64,000 bases of DNA from Gari tellinella (lineage: Eukaryota > Mollusca > Bivalvia > Cardiida > Psammobiidae): contig OV277866.1 of assembly GCA_922989275.2 (NCBI GenBank), forward strand, positions 75,676,328-75,740,327. Reading direction: 5' to 3'. The translations under genes and the position numbers were made by a program. Positions 1 through 12,082 of this stretch are shown one piece after another. Position 1 is the first letter of the stretch. The number at the start of each line of letters is the position of its first letter. The notes under the pieces are model-generated. The model saw only the letters and a list, made by a program, of their open reading frames with translations. It did no database searches and had not been told where the DNA came from.

Positions 1-1790
1 ACGAAAAGATCTGCCTGAAAAAATTGCCGCATTTTTCCAAACAAGACATTTATGTCTAACTATTTCCTACCGCAAAGTCGCCTTCTGAAAATTACGGTTT
101 TCTCACAGTTACGTATTGGACATTTTGTCAGAAGAAGTTTCAAAAAATCTGAGTCCAAATTGTTTGCAAATGAAAGCAAAGTCATTGTAATACTATTTAG
201 TATATAATTGTTCTTCCTGTTGCATCTACCTCCGAATAACAAACGCACTAGTAGTGTCGAATTTGTTGTTGTTAAGAGGTCATCCGTCCCTGAGCAGCGT
301 ATAAGCATCCAATATATATATAAGCACATGCCCTGCACTCGAGTGGCAATATAATATTGCATCAAATCAATTATAATAAATAGCATATGGAGTAATAGCC
401 CGACGCATATTTTGATGTTATATTTAACGATTTATATGATTCTTGTAAAACGAGTGTTTGTGATTTATGATAATGTTTCCCCATACATGTATTCGTAACC
501 ATTACCTACTAATACATAGTGCAAGAACATGTTAATGCTTTGGCTTAACACAATTCAACACTGGCAATCAATTTAGGTGTAATTAATGTACATGTCACAC
601 GTCCTATGTTCAGGATCTGCACTCCTTGTAATTTTGGAATATACTGTTAAAAGTAACATAAATAGTCAACATTTAAATATTCAGGGGTGAATAACTGTCA
701 TATCTTGAAGTAGATCTACGAATAGCCTTACAAACCTTCTACAAACTGTTTAGATCAAGGCCATAATAATTATGCAGCTTATCATGTTTAATGTTCCATT
801 GGTACACGTTTGATAAAGCAAGCGGGCAAAACGTTGTACAACGAGAAGTAGTTATTGAAGATCCGCTCCAGTATCATGGGAAGGGCGATAATTGTTTTCC
901 ACATAAGGTACTCAATTCCTAAACGTCCATCCGGCCAACGATTTTTTCCTTACCACAACGCTAATCGATGTTCCCCAAAAAGCGAACTATGTTAAGGCTT
1001 TCATGTTGCAATATCATCTACTTAAAACTGTCTATGCTGTTTTTTTCTCAATGTTAATTATGAGACATTGGGACAGAAGAAACATAAATACGAGTGACAA
1101 CCAGTTTGATCCAAGATCAGTCGTCGCGGTACGCGGCCTATGATCTTGGTCGAGACATTTTGCAAATATAATCTAAGTGTATTAATCTCCCATATATACA
1201 GGTATTTATCTTTCCTATAACAACGCCATCCGAACAACACACACTATCCGTCTCGAATTTGTCGTTGCTGTAGAGAGTGAGCACTGTACTCGTCTGTGAC
1301 AAGATAGTAGTTTCATGTGAAGTAGCTCTATGTGTCATATCATACACTTGATTTAGGTTTTAAAATGTAGTCGTCAATGTCAGTGCATTGGTCTTAATCA
1401 ATATGTGCCCAATCTTTCTATTGTCACACACGCTAGTAGGTCATGTATCAACAGGGGGTAACTTTCAATACCTGACAGTGTATTTATTTTTTCTTAAGAA
1501 AATCCACAACTATCTACCGACTGTACTATTCACCTGTTTATTGCAAAATCCCGTCCTTTGACATTTTTGTTCAACCCATTCCTACTACAGGTATTAATAT
1601 ACTCACGGAATTTAAAAACTGTGCATTGTGAATAGCTTTCTAAATAATAGGAATAACAAAGCAGATATAAATTGACTTTGTTAATGTGTTAGTTTAAACA
1701 TAAATCTAACATTTCATAAGAATCATAAATGTGTGATGTCAATCATGGTTGAATTGCCATGTATTTTTGTCATTAAGGGTCAAAACCAAT
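1..1790. other. unassigned AT-rich sequence
   Basis: I see no gene here. Reading frames on the minus strand (60-386 and 1058-1347) have no recognisable motif. The stretches around 200-290 and 1207-1275 resemble each other and also 39085-39150 (a shared core CCGAACAACACAC followed by a T/G-rich tract), which suggests an old dispersed repeat. A copy of the half motif TCCAAATTGTTTGC lies near 152-167. Confidence 0.4.
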
Positions 1791-1844
1791 GTCACATAAT
1801 TAATAACGCGTGTGTTCTGCGTATGCATCAAAACAAGCACGGCA

Positions 1845-2373
1845 TCATCGTCGAATGGAAACCACCAACGCTGCGAAAAACTTCTGAGGAATGTCATTCC
1901 CTACCTTGACTAAACAATCAGGCAGCTGTTCCAACGTCAATGGGAGGTTCGGTAGACGTCACAAACGACAACCAATATCACCAAAACGCGCCCAGTTAGC
2001 GGGCAAGTCAATGACCTCGGTGTTTTTGTTCTGTAGGAAGGCCGTGACAACGCACCCGAGCAACGTGTGGGTCAGCGCTGTTATGCTGTAAGACAATGTG
2101 ACAGGTTTGACGTCAGAATGGGACGTACAGTAGGACGACGCGGACGGATTCAAAATTAGAGTAGTCTTTTAGAAGGTCTGATTAGACGAAGTCCTGGAAT
2201 ATTTTGAAACGGGAAAATACGGATCTTGTCGACGTTACGGTAATAGCGGTATCCCTGGCCGCAGGTTCTCGCGAGCATCACCAATTTGTCGATACGTCTC
2301 CATTTTAACAACATGATGTTACGATAAAGGCCAAGGCAGCCGGCGACATAAGTTTTTATGCATTCCAGTCTCT
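1845..2373 (-). pseudogene. degraded reading frame of unknown identity
   Basis: I do not recognise this gene. On the minus strand one frame runs from about 2166 down to a stop at 1845-1847 and is broken only by a TGA near 1959. The segment after the stop (LPNLPLTLEQLPDCLVKVG) continues in the same frame and reads like protein. A second open frame, one reading frame over, runs from about 2373 to 2163 (it includes the residues YRYYRNVDKIRIF) and could be its upstream part after a frameshift. The interval is richer in G+C and CpG than its surroundings, which fits former coding sequence. It could be a decayed host exon, a processed pseudogene or a transposon gene. The adjoining frames may also be chance, so confidence is low. 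Confidence 0.25.
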
Positions 2374-2967
2374 AATATGCTGACTAAACGTAAACGCGCA
2401 TTTTAGACAGCCGTGGCGGAGCCGTCATGGTTGATAATAAAACTTTACTTGTTTTTCGGATGATTTGCTTCCAGAAGAGCCAGTGTACATTGAAAAAATG
2501 ATGCATGTACTGTCTGTATGAGTGTACTGACCAATTTATGCCAAAAGAAACAAACGTCTTTAGACACGCACATTTACCGAGAATTTCACGAAATTGGTAA
2601 CCAATACATTCTACACAGTTTATTCAGCTGTATAAACCGTCTTTACATTTAAAACAAATTTAAACTATGAACAGTTTTTAAATTCAATGAGTACATATAA
2701 TGATTGTGTCTTTAATATATTATAGACCTATTTAAAATTGATATTGCGTTATTCTTCACGAATAACTCGTTTGCACTAACACTATTATTCCAAGTGCAAA
2801 CAGTTTAAAGGAAAATCAGAGCTAGCATCTGAAGATTGGTTTACAGCGGTTTTCGATGTATCACAGTCAGAGAAGATTATATGGTAGACGTGTAAGACAG
2901 GTTAAAATTTAATGGCAGATACTATGCCTTCATTTAGAATCAACATATGCTGATGACCTTGTATTAT

Positions 2968-4590
2968 CCCTCATCCGGACCTTCGGGTCCATTGGACCCC
3001 AGCGGCTTTATTTTTGCTAGAAAACAGTTTTCAGCCTAATGACGCTTATCACGTTTTTAGACATTGTTCCCTTTTGCTGTTTTCGACACTTGTGCAAAGT
3101 ACGTACCAAATAGTTCAATTCGCATAGATTTTATTTTTAAAACACGTCTGGGGTCCAAATTTCTAAAGGTTAGTAAAATGTTTGTCAGGCCATTTTAAAA
3201 CCGTTCCTTGTTGTTTGTAACTACAATAATGGCATTTATTGAATACTAGATAACCCCGACAATACTGTTCCCCAATTGCACATATCAAAATATATATCTC
3301 ACGATCTTGTGATTGAGTTATCTCCTTTGGATATAATAACCCCGGATCGCAACACGCGAGTCCAAGGGCTTCACATTGTATATAACGAATACAATTCTAT
3401 CTGACCTCAAATTATGCATTTTTTTCCAAGATTCAAATTAGTGTACTGTATTATTATTGGTTCTGGTCCTTTCTGGAAGTTTCCATAGCAGTCATGGGCA
3501 AGATTTGTGATCTTGACCTTTGCCCTTGAACCTATTGAACGTTGGTCAAAGACGAGGTCTGGTCGGTCGGTATTAAAAGTGTCTATTTCAATTCTTCATT
3601 GCAATTTTTCAGTATATCAGATTCCTCTATATAGCTACAGGGGAAGAAAAATATACAGCAGACAAACATGTTCCAATTAGGATGTATGTCAAACGCTTGT
3701 TCAGCAGTGGCTTAACCTAATGTTTGATACAATTTCATGATATTTCATTCATGAATCAAAATTAATGTAATATATGATGATCGCATGAAACCTCGAAGCA
3801 TAGCTCATTACAGTGATAAAAAAAAAAGTTGGTGTCCACCATGGATTACAACGGACCGTGATTACACCTGTAACTGAGTCTAGAACACTATAATGCAGCT
3901 CATCAGACATGTGATGATGTGAAGCAGACATAGTTATGAGTAGTACTCAATACATAGTGTTCAGCAATTGTTATTCAAACCTCATATCTTCAGCATTTGA
4001 AGTTATGTGTGTGTTACTTTCATTACATGTGTTTACCATACATAGTTTATCACATATATTTTGCATGCCACTGTCTCAGTGTCAGCGTCATGACTCTTTC
4101 ACGGAGCTAAGACATGCACGGTGACAGGTCAAATGAATTGGACTATTGCCATAAAATAATTGGAAGCAGAAACAAAGCTTATAAAATTGACGATATTGAT
4201 AAGCTTGGAAGCTGTTTTGGTTACATATGTTCCACCAATTAGGTTTTTAAATCAGTCGTGGTTACAATTTGTATAGTAATCCATGTTCATATGCATAAAT
4301 ATGTTTTGTTTCCCATCTGTACATTTTCTGCACAAGTTATTAGATAAATTCGATTTTACAGCAAACAACTTAGTTTTTGTGTTACTATGGTCATTGGACG
4401 CCATGGTAAAAGTGAGAGCAACGTTTCGGTTGTATCTCTACCATATAGCATAAACACACCAATTTATAATGCAGCATCAGTTATGTCACAAATGCCTATC
4501 TTGACTTAGAAAAATAACAAAAATGCACAATGGGGTCCAATGGACCCAAACAGTCTCAAAACGGAAGTTTTGGCAAGGTCCGGATGAGGG
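2968..4590. mobile_element. TTAA-type non-autonomous TIR element, 1.6 kb
   Basis: Terminal inverted repeats CCCTCATCCGGACCTT (left, from 2968) and AAGGTCCGGATGAGGG (right, to 4590) are visible. A second inverted match, GGGTCCATTGGACCCC, lies just inside both ends. The right flank is TTAA (4591-4594) and the left flank TTAT (2964-2967), a one-base decay of a TTAA duplication. A TTAA target and ends beginning CCC are typical of the piggyBac superfamily; assigning it there is inference because no transposase frame is present. The interior is AT-rich and contains no recognisable gene. Confidence 0.65.
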
Positions 4591-4599
4591 TTAAAGACG

Positions 4600-5220
4600 G
4601 TTCGTCAAATTGTGCAAATTGCTGCCACATCGGAATCAAAACTCCACATAACACTAGTTTCTCATGGCGCAGACTATAGGTTGAAACATTCTAGACCATT
4701 CCTCCTCATGGTCGGACCGTAATTATTCTACACTTTCACCAATGTTTCCCAGTACTTTTCCTGTATTTTCTGTGTCTTGTAACCGCCACCGATAAATACT
4801 GTCATATCATTATCTTGTAATTCATCTACAAACTGATCAGTCTAATCTCTCAAAACTAAAGCCGCCGTCTTGTTGACCGGATTTAAAAGTAACTTTGTAA
4901 GTTGCCTTGACATTGACGTTTCAGCTGTTGGATTTCTTTACATCCAGAATTCCGTCGCATATTAATCTAAGCAACATAAAGTCAATGACTATAAGCCCTC
5001 AGTGTTTTACTTAGTCAAGCTACTTTATCTCTACATTTCCTTCAATCCTAGACAATGTTGTGGATTTTGTAGTTTTGCATCATGCTAACATATTGGTTTA
5101 ATAGTGCCAAAGGAACGGGTTAGCAAATACGAAACTATCAAATTGTTAACGTCGATTTCATGAGTTTGTCCGATTACAGTCAGCTTATGGAATATTTATT
5201 TATGCTTTTTGGTGGATAAC
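4600..5220. other. unassigned sequence
   Basis: No gene, RNA or clear repeat boundary was seen in this stretch. Confidence 0.4.
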
Positions 5221-5226
5221 CGTGAA

Positions 5227-5260
5227 AAGCAGTGGATTATCACTTGATAATCCACTGCTT
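5227..5260. repeat. short perfect hairpin
   Basis: Arms AAGCAGTGGATTATCA (5227-5242) and TGATAATCCACTGCTT (5245-5260) are perfectly complementary around a 2-base loop. Part of the arm (AAGCAGTGG) recurs immediately downstream. Confidence 0.8.
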
Positions 5261-5585
5261 CAAGCAGTGGAATTATTGTCGCTCGTGCTTCTTTTATGAG
5301 TTTTCCCCGTAGGGCTCCCCAAGAATCGTAGTCAATCGTGTCTTATCGTTCAATTCCGGCAGTCCGTTTTGTCGCCAAACCACTCATCGGATGAACACGA
5401 ATCCAAGATCGGAAGTAACGACGTACTTCCGTTGACGTCAAATCAATAAATAAGTGACGTCATTGTGCCGCCAACTGTCACGCACATGTGTTCGACATAA
5501 AACTCAACAGGGGATAAATAATGTACTTTCGCTTTAAATTTTCAAACAATTTCGTTTAAAAGTGGCTTAAAAGCATACATAAATA

Positions 5586-5720
5586 GAATAACTGTGGGGT
5601 TTTTTGTGTAAGATTGAATTTAATCCATTTCGTGAACTCTTTGCCACTCGTGAAAATATAACGTCTGATGTTCACTCAATGGATTAAATTTCAATCTTTC
5701 ACTGAAAAAAACAGTTATCC
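5586..5720. repeat. fold-back repeat with about 43-bp arms
   Basis: The left arm (5586-5629) contains AGATTGAATTTAATCCATT. The right arm (5678-5720) contains AATGGATTAAATTTCAATCT and ends in CAGTTATCC, complementary to the left arm's GAATAACTG. The loop is about 48 bases. Confidence 0.75.
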
Positions 5721-5775
5721 TCTACTTTTTTATGTAAACGAATTCAGTATTCTCTATTATCTTGATCTTCATGAT

Positions 5776-5979
5776 CTGTCGTACCCTGAACCCATCCATG
5801 TCTTACAGTTACTCGTGAATACAGACTAGTCGCTTGAGTACAATTTGACCGTTGCCACAGTGGGTTATTTTTAACACGGGCTTGAATGTTAAATTCTTTC
5901 CCGTGTTACTAATAATCTTGTCATAGAATTTTTGTTAGATGTTTTACATGTATTTACTTACTGTGTTGGCGGTCTTTTT
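5776..5979 (+). mobile_element. Penelope-like element, partial direct-repeat copy
   Basis: This segment starts CTGTCGTACCCTGAACCC and is almost identical to 6826-7029. The two direct repeats bracket the reverse transcriptase remnant at 6304-6610. Penelope-like elements commonly carry a truncated upstream copy of themselves, which acts as an LTR-like repeat (pLTR). That layout is the reason for this call. Confidence 0.55.
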
Positions 5980-6177
5980 TATTTTAAACTATTAGTAGCA
6001 AACTATTCTTTTTCCATCATTTTTTAAGTAAATCAAAATTGCCATGCGGCATGTTGCTGCGTAATAAAACACACACTATTATGTAACAGGCTGTGTAAAC
6101 ATCTGTCGGCGGAGAAAAATATGTAAATGAAGTGAAGTGACGTCATAATTAATGTGGACGGGTCAAACACTAAAATG

Positions 6178-6286
6178 GTTAGAGTTTATTTCAACGCTTC
6201 TTAATAATTTAGAAGCCAAATACGGTCGCAGGCTCCCTCATTTGTTGGCTTCTTAATCATTAAAAATCATTGAAATAAACTCTAAC
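6178..6286. repeat. fold-back repeat with about 42-bp arms
   Basis: Left arm 6178-6220 begins GTTAGAGTTTATTTCAA. Right arm 6245-6286 ends TTGAAATAAACTCTAAC. Inner parts AGAAGCCAA and TTGGCTTCT also pair. Confidence 0.8.
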
Positions 6287-6303
6287 TATTACTTACATGT
6301 CAC

Positions 6304-6610
6304 AAACTTCCTACAATGTACTGGATACCAAAACCAAAGTATCGTTTTGTTGCTAATTCAAGTACATGTACTACTACTAAGCTTTCCAAACTTTTGACAT
6401 CGTCTTTAATTAAAATTAAAGAACATGTTCAAAGGTATTATGCAAAGACTTACGAAAATTCTAGACTTAATCTGTTTTGGTCTATCAAAAACTCGAATGA
6501 AATTTTGACGAAGCTTGGAAATAGAAGGTATTTCACATGTTTTATGGTGATGTGATTTACAGACTTCGTACGATTCTTGGACATATTAATTTTCAAAACC
6601 TGTTGGTATA
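6304..6610 (+). pseudogene. Penelope-like reverse transcriptase remnant
   Basis: The frame reads KLPTMYWIPKPKYRFVANSS, then CTTTKLSKLLTS, then NLFWSIKNS. This matches the start of the reverse transcriptase domain of Penelope-like retroelements, which copy element RNA into DNA and are common in molluscs. After about residue 75 the frame jumps to sequence resembling the far C-terminal part of the family (FYGDVIYRLRTILG, in another frame). The catalytic palm with its aspartates is therefore deleted, and later stop codons complete the inactivation. The element's 3' region (6617-7362) follows directly. Matching is from memory of the family, not from a search. Confidence 0.65.
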
Positions 6611-6616
6611 CGTATT

Positions 6617-7362
6617 AGATTTTTCCTCAAAAAGATTATGATCCAACTATATTGCTGCGCACTTCACGTTTGGTTATCGCGTAATCTACAATTGATAACC
6701 ATGATTTCCTCTTTGGTTGTGCGACGACAGACAGGGCTTAGCACTACACGATGATGTATCTCTAAAGCCGTCCTTAACCGGGAGAGTTATGTCGGATGTT
6801 CGTGCTTTGTTTTTTCTCTCCCTCTCTGTCGTACCCTGAACCCATCCATGTCTTACACTTACTCGTGAATACAGACTAGTCGCTTGAGTACAATTTGACC
6901 GTTGCCACAGTGGGTTATTTTTAACACGGGCTTGAATGTTAAATTCTTTCCCGTGTTACTAATAATCTTGTCATAGAATTTTTGTTAGATGTTTTACATG
7001 TATTTACTAACTGTGTTGGCGGTCGTTTTGATTGTAAGGTTTTGGAACAGGGTTTATATTTTATGTACACTGTTCGTCTTTATAGGTGAATATTTAAACC
7101 CAGCTTTAACCACCAGTGGTTGTTAATGGTTAATCTATAATTAATTATTGATTGCTACTGACCGTACCAAGGCGAGCTCCTATATTCACTTTGCTTTATG
7201 TTTGTCTTGTGTGTTGTTTTCTATTTAGTGTGTAGATGAAGGAATGGTATTGGGTGTGTGTGTGCTTGTTATGGTATGACTGTGTGTGTGTTCTGCTTGA
7301 GAGGTGGGTGTATTGTTTGTGTTGCGTTTCCTGCTTGATCTTTCGTTTTTATTTGTTCATTG
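6617..7362 (+). mobile_element. Penelope-like element, 3' region (reference copy)
   Basis: This is the longest single copy of a repeat found at least nine times in the window. In order it holds a segment starting GATTTTTCCTCAA, the CTGTCGTACCC block (6826), a block near 7020 (GTTGGCGGTC), a (GT)n-rich part, and a 3' end reading CCTGCTTGA then a T/A-rich tail. Other copies share this same 3' end but start at different internal points, the 5'-truncation pattern expected of target-primed retrotransposition. Tails of the type TATTTATT follow most copies. This copy is joined to the reverse transcriptase remnant upstream, which identifies the family. Confidence 0.6.
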
Positions 7363-8981
7363 AAAATAATGACTTTATTCTTTGGCTGGGAATTGCAGTC
7401 ATGCAATCTATAGGACAATTTTCATCGAGCATATCAGCGGTTTGCAAGTGTCCTGATCTACGGAACAGTCAAAACATTTTCTCTGTCTTCAGTGATGCAT
7501 GTGCCCTATCTTAGTTAGGGTAAGTGTTTAGGTAGACATTCATATGGTAAGAAAATATTAATTGGATCTGTATTCAGAATTGGTTGAAAATAATATTGGG
7601 TTGGCAACTTCTAAGTTTCAACGTGGCTCAGACAAAAAAAATCCTTGAACAACGTCACATTAACTGCTGATGGTGTAACAGTGAATACTTTCACTTGCGA
7701 TCAAATTCGTTTGTTTAGAAAATTTCGATATAGATACATTTTACCTACTCCATCACGTAATGTTGTATGTTGATGTATCTAAGTTCAGCAGTTTACCATT
7801 GTCTTCCATTAAGGGATTTCTGAAATCTTCAAAGGTATATACTTTCACATGAATGACATATTTCTTTTGGACCTTAGGGCGTTTTTCATGGTACATACTT
7901 GTCTATACAAGTTTTGTTTTTAAACACTTATACAAGTTTTGTTTCTTAAAAAAAACATTGGGTTACTTTCTGAGGTACATACTCGTTGATCGATGTTTTA
8001 ATATTCACATAATACGTACTCGTTTATCTGCACCATATGATAATTTTATGTCTCGCTATGACGTAAAACCTAATTCAATCAACCCATCACGAAGCTGTCA
8101 CGTTAAGAATTTGAAAATGCCCCCATTGATTTTTGACCCATGAAATTAGCTTTTTGGTATAACCGTATGATTATATCACGTATTTCCATATCGCGGAAGT
8201 GGATTGACAGGTTAAAACATTCTGAAAATATTATCATATGAGGACTCGGGGTATTTGAGAATCAATCGTTTATATCAGCAGTACGACAATACTTAATAAA
8301 TTTCATAATCAAATCGAGTTTATAGCAGTAATCTAAATGTGACTGATGACACATGTTTAATCGACCCGTTAGATGACAATTTATCTGTAAATATTGTTAA
8401 CAAATAGAAATCATACATTTCTAAGGATGGAGAGAATAGGTATTGAAGCCTGATGCACCCATTTTAGTTTGCAAATGTGATGGCTGCCTATGTAGGGATG
8501 AGCTCTGCCGCTAGTCGATATACCACTGTTAGTGAGTACAGGTGTCACCAATACAGTCTAACCCATCTCAAGACACACTCATTGCAGCGTATGTTTATGT
8601 TCGGTATACATTGCCGTAAGTGTAGCAAGGGTTGAGGCCTTACCATGTTCTGTCTGCGGATATCGCTATTGAAGTTTCCTTTCAAACATGTTGACGGGTA
8701 ATCGACTATCATGACTGGTGATTCACCTGGATTGGATTGATATGGCTTTATACTTACTTACTTACTCGGTTCACCGTCTACAACGCCAGTCTAGATTCTG
8801 TCACGAACGATGTGGTTCTCCTAGGTCTTCCATCCGTCCACATAACTTGGTCTGGCCACACATACTTTCTTTTTCCGTCCACATTTGGGCACCTCTGCAG
8901 TATATGCTCTGTCGTTTGCTGTTCGAGGCCACAAGTACACAAGTGGATGGGGCTATCTTCATATTGGTGAACATCTGTGAG
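7363..8981. other. unassigned sequence
   Basis: No gene was recognised. A short direct repeat (TATACAAGTTTTGTTT) occurs twice at about 7912-7947. The plus-strand frame at 7853-8143 is built partly from that duplication and has no family resemblance. Confidence 0.4.
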
Positions 8982-9171
8982 TTAATAAATAAATACGAAA
9001 GACTCAAGCAGGAAACGCAACACAAACAATACACCCACCTCTCAAGCAGAACACACACACAGTCATACCATAACAAACACACACACACACGCACACTCCC
9101 ATTCCTTCATCTACACACTAAATAGAAAACAACACGCAAGACAAACATAAAGCAAAGTGAACATAGGAGCC
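8982..9171 (-). mobile_element. Penelope-like element, 5'-truncated copy
   Basis: In reverse orientation this copy shows the AATAAATA tail complement, GACTCAAGCAGGAAACG, the (CA)n tract and the AAATAGAAAACAACACGC block. It stops after TAGGAGCC. It therefore keeps only about the last 190 bp of the family. Confidence 0.75.
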
Positions 9172-10195
9172 TATGTCTACATATGGCTTGATGGGGTACT
9201 TAAATTCCTTGCCAAACTATTGACGAACGGTAAGATGACTCGGCGAACTAAAACAACATGTATGCTTTAGGCTGTTGAGTATTTATGCGATACTGGCAAA
9301 GTATACTGCAAATAAAATCCAGTCATTCGCTTCAAGGATCCATTTCAACACCAATATTTGTCCATGGTTCAACAACATGTGATCTTCTCTTATCTGTAGG
9401 TTTGTCAGATTGAAAATTATGCTGGCTGCATGTCCTCAAATCAAGGCCATGAACAGCGATATTACCATTATGATGCATTAATGACTACTCTATCAGTACA
9501 ATATGTTATTTTTAACATATAATTATAAGACGACAATATGATTATGTCGACACTGTTGTTCATTTTATTAATACTATGTGTAGACACAATTGAGTATAAT
9601 TAGATAATCTGACCTTACCAACACAGTATTAAGGCATTTTTTACGTCAGCAATGAATTTGTTGAACACAATTTAGCTACATATCATGTATCATACCTAGT
9701 TCCAAGCTACCGGTAGTTCCAAGACAAAACAAATTCCGGTGTTTTCAAAATGACCGACAAAATGGCCGACGGCAGATATCTTGGGTTTTTAGATTTTGTG
9801 TTTGACATGTTTCTTATGTTTTTATGCGATTTCCATACCCAAAGAAACGTTTGCATCATGATTTGAAGAGAAAAGTGCGTATCATATCTACCAATAGGCT
9901 AAAGAAGCTGGAATTCAGAATTCAGGGGCAGATAATCAATACTGATTTTACCGAGTTATCCGGCACTCGATTTATATCCAACAAGTGCCCTTCTGTAGGG
10001 AATACCTGTACCTTTAAATTGTTAATTTCGGCTTTTCGGGGACCTAGGGTCAAGTTAGCCCTGAAATTAGTTAGCATGCTTTCCGTTTATACGAATTAAC
10101 ATTAAACGTTGGTGGGTGGGGCAAATAAATTGATTGTAGAGAAATATTCTAAACACTTTTGAAATTGGCATCCGTATACAATCTTCTTAAGAAAT
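9172..10195. other. unassigned sequence
   Basis: No gene was recognised. The plus-strand frame at 9824-10099 is basic but matches no family I know. Confidence 0.4.
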
Positions 10196-10341
10196 GAATT
10201 GCGTACTTCCGGCATTCATGAGCTGATGGCACTTCCATGCTTTTACTAGCAAAGTGCGTGAAGCCCGAAGGGCTTCTTGCTTAACTTTTCTAGTAAAAGC
10301 ATGGAAGTGCCATCAGCTCATCAATAACGGAAGTACGCAAT
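10196..10341. repeat. long fold-back hairpin
   Basis: The arms are about 60 bp. AATTGCGTACTTCCGG (left) pairs with CCGTTATTG-flanked CGGAAGTACGCAATT (right), and the block GAGCTGATGGCACTTCCATG pairs almost perfectly with its partner at about 10300-10319. The tip is GAAGCCC-gaa-GGGCTTC. Confidence 0.85.
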
Positions 10342-11891
10342 TTATATCTTATATTTATATTCCATCGTGAGCTGAGAAATGAACCAGAAATGTACATAAC
10401 CGTTATAATAGACACTTTGCCCGTTGCTATGCGTTGCTATCGTAGTAACGATCTCTATATATGGACTGAAACTAGTCCCAATCACATATTATATTTACTG
10501 GATAAATTTAGACTTTTAACCTGTAAACTTTCTCGTTATGTTTAAAATCCCTTTTGAGATATTTAAAAACACACGAATTTACGAAATACATCTTAAATTT
10601 AGGTCGCGTTTTTTAAAACCGATTTACTCACACGCCATACTTGATTACTCCGCGTTAACCGCGCCTACCATACGGACTTCTCTGTATCGATTTGAAAGTT
10701 ATCAGTATAGCTCCGCCCCTAAACCAAACGGCTGGATTTTAAGTGAGCATTTATTGAAATATGCAAGTCTCTTTTTAGAATAGTGTTATATAAGGACAAT
10801 GCGAAGCGAATGTAAATATTTAAAAATGTTTTACGAATTCGGCAATATAAGTGAAAATTTCCTGCATCACCTCTTGCAAAAAATGTTTTCCACCGGCTTC
10901 GGCGCCGTTACTGACTCGAATCACGGTAGAGGAGTTTTCAAACGATTATCAGATGAACAATTTAAGTATCGCCGAGTGTCCTATACTTTTATGATACTTG
11001 AAATTAATTAGGATCACCTTTATTCATGTGAATGATAGTCATGCCGTGGTTGTTTCAACGTTGACTTCTGGGTCAGTGTAATAGATACTAGGAATGTCAG
11101 AGTTGCCAGGTTTTTCCTCATTTAATCGGCTCTTTTGATGACATCAGTTATTTACATCTGTGAAACGGCGTTAGGCACTGGCGTAAGCAGGCCCCACTTA
11201 TGTGTTGCCACCGAGGTAACGCCATGTTCCGGAATTGTAGGAATCGAGGATATCACATATTATATTTTTCAATGATGATGCCGCTAACAATTACATTTGC
11301 AAACAGATTGGATCCTTAGCAGACGCAGCGTAACAGAGCGAATGGATATGCTACATACTATTTAGTACCCGAGGATAGTGTCTCCATAAGCAGTTTGCCT
11401 TCGACCAGTCCTTTTGTACTTTGATATGTATTGTTTGTCTATATATATTATAATATATTTAAACTAAACACTCGTATTAAAGTTTCATAAGTAATCGATT
11501 TAATTGTAAAATCAAAATCGGGCAAGACATTTAAGCAGTCGATAATCGATAATACGGCAGTGACTGTGATGGACGGGTATATCCGGCATGGTTGTTGTAA
11601 AAAGGTACACTGTGTTTTCTAAACTAACACGTTTGACAAGGAGGCATACTTTGAAGACTTATAAAACCAGACAGAATGCTATTCTTCCATGTCCGCACAC
11701 AGATACTGTTTAACGATATTAAAGATAAATGATAACTGACAAAATGACAAGCGCATGTGATATTTTGCATTTTTCATCTAATAAGAGTGAAACCGCATTT
11801 AAACCCAACACAACCCACAATTACTCATATGGTCCATTGAGTCGTACGCGGTTAAGAATTTTATTTGTTAAGTAAACTCTTTCTTCGAAGT
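10342..11891. other. unassigned sequence
   Basis: No gene was recognised. A partial copy of the dispersed palindromic motif (GCAAACAGATTGGATCC, then CAGACGC) lies at about 11302-11335. The frames at 10538-10783 and 10799-11011 are unremarkable. Confidence 0.4.
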
Positions 11892-12082
11892 ACAGTAGAA
11901 CCTCTCTATTACGACCACTAAATTGTCTGAAATATTAGTCGTTTAGGACAAGTGACTGCTTAAAGCAATGTGAAAGTGAAACAGAAAGCTCCTGCATTTT
12001 CACATTGCTTTAAGCTGTCACCTGTCATTTATACAGACAATAAGTCTACTTTTTAGTGGTCGTAATAGAGAGGTTCTACTGT
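11892..12082. repeat. fold-back element with 30-bp arms
   Basis: ACAGTAGAACCTCTCTATTA at 11892 pairs with TAATAGAGAGGTTCTACTGT ending at 12082, and ACGACCACTAAA pairs with TTTAGTGGTCGT. A second palindrome sits inside it (11959-12014). Confidence 0.85.
11959..12014. repeat. nested palindrome starting CTTAAAGC
   Basis: CTTAAAGCAATGTGAAA pairs with TTTTCACATTGCTTTAAG. The design (CTTAAAGC ends, AGCAGAATG/CAGAAAGCTCC-like middle) resembles the palindromes at 50881-50955 and 60197-60268 and a half copy at about 32857-32930. Confidence 0.7.

Noticed and set aside
7236..7514. Open frames rich in Cys and Val over (GT)n tracts (also 8801-9094, 37568-37912 first part, 48092-48359)
   Set aside because: They are translations of the Penelope-like element's microsatellite region and recur in every copy; they are not genes.
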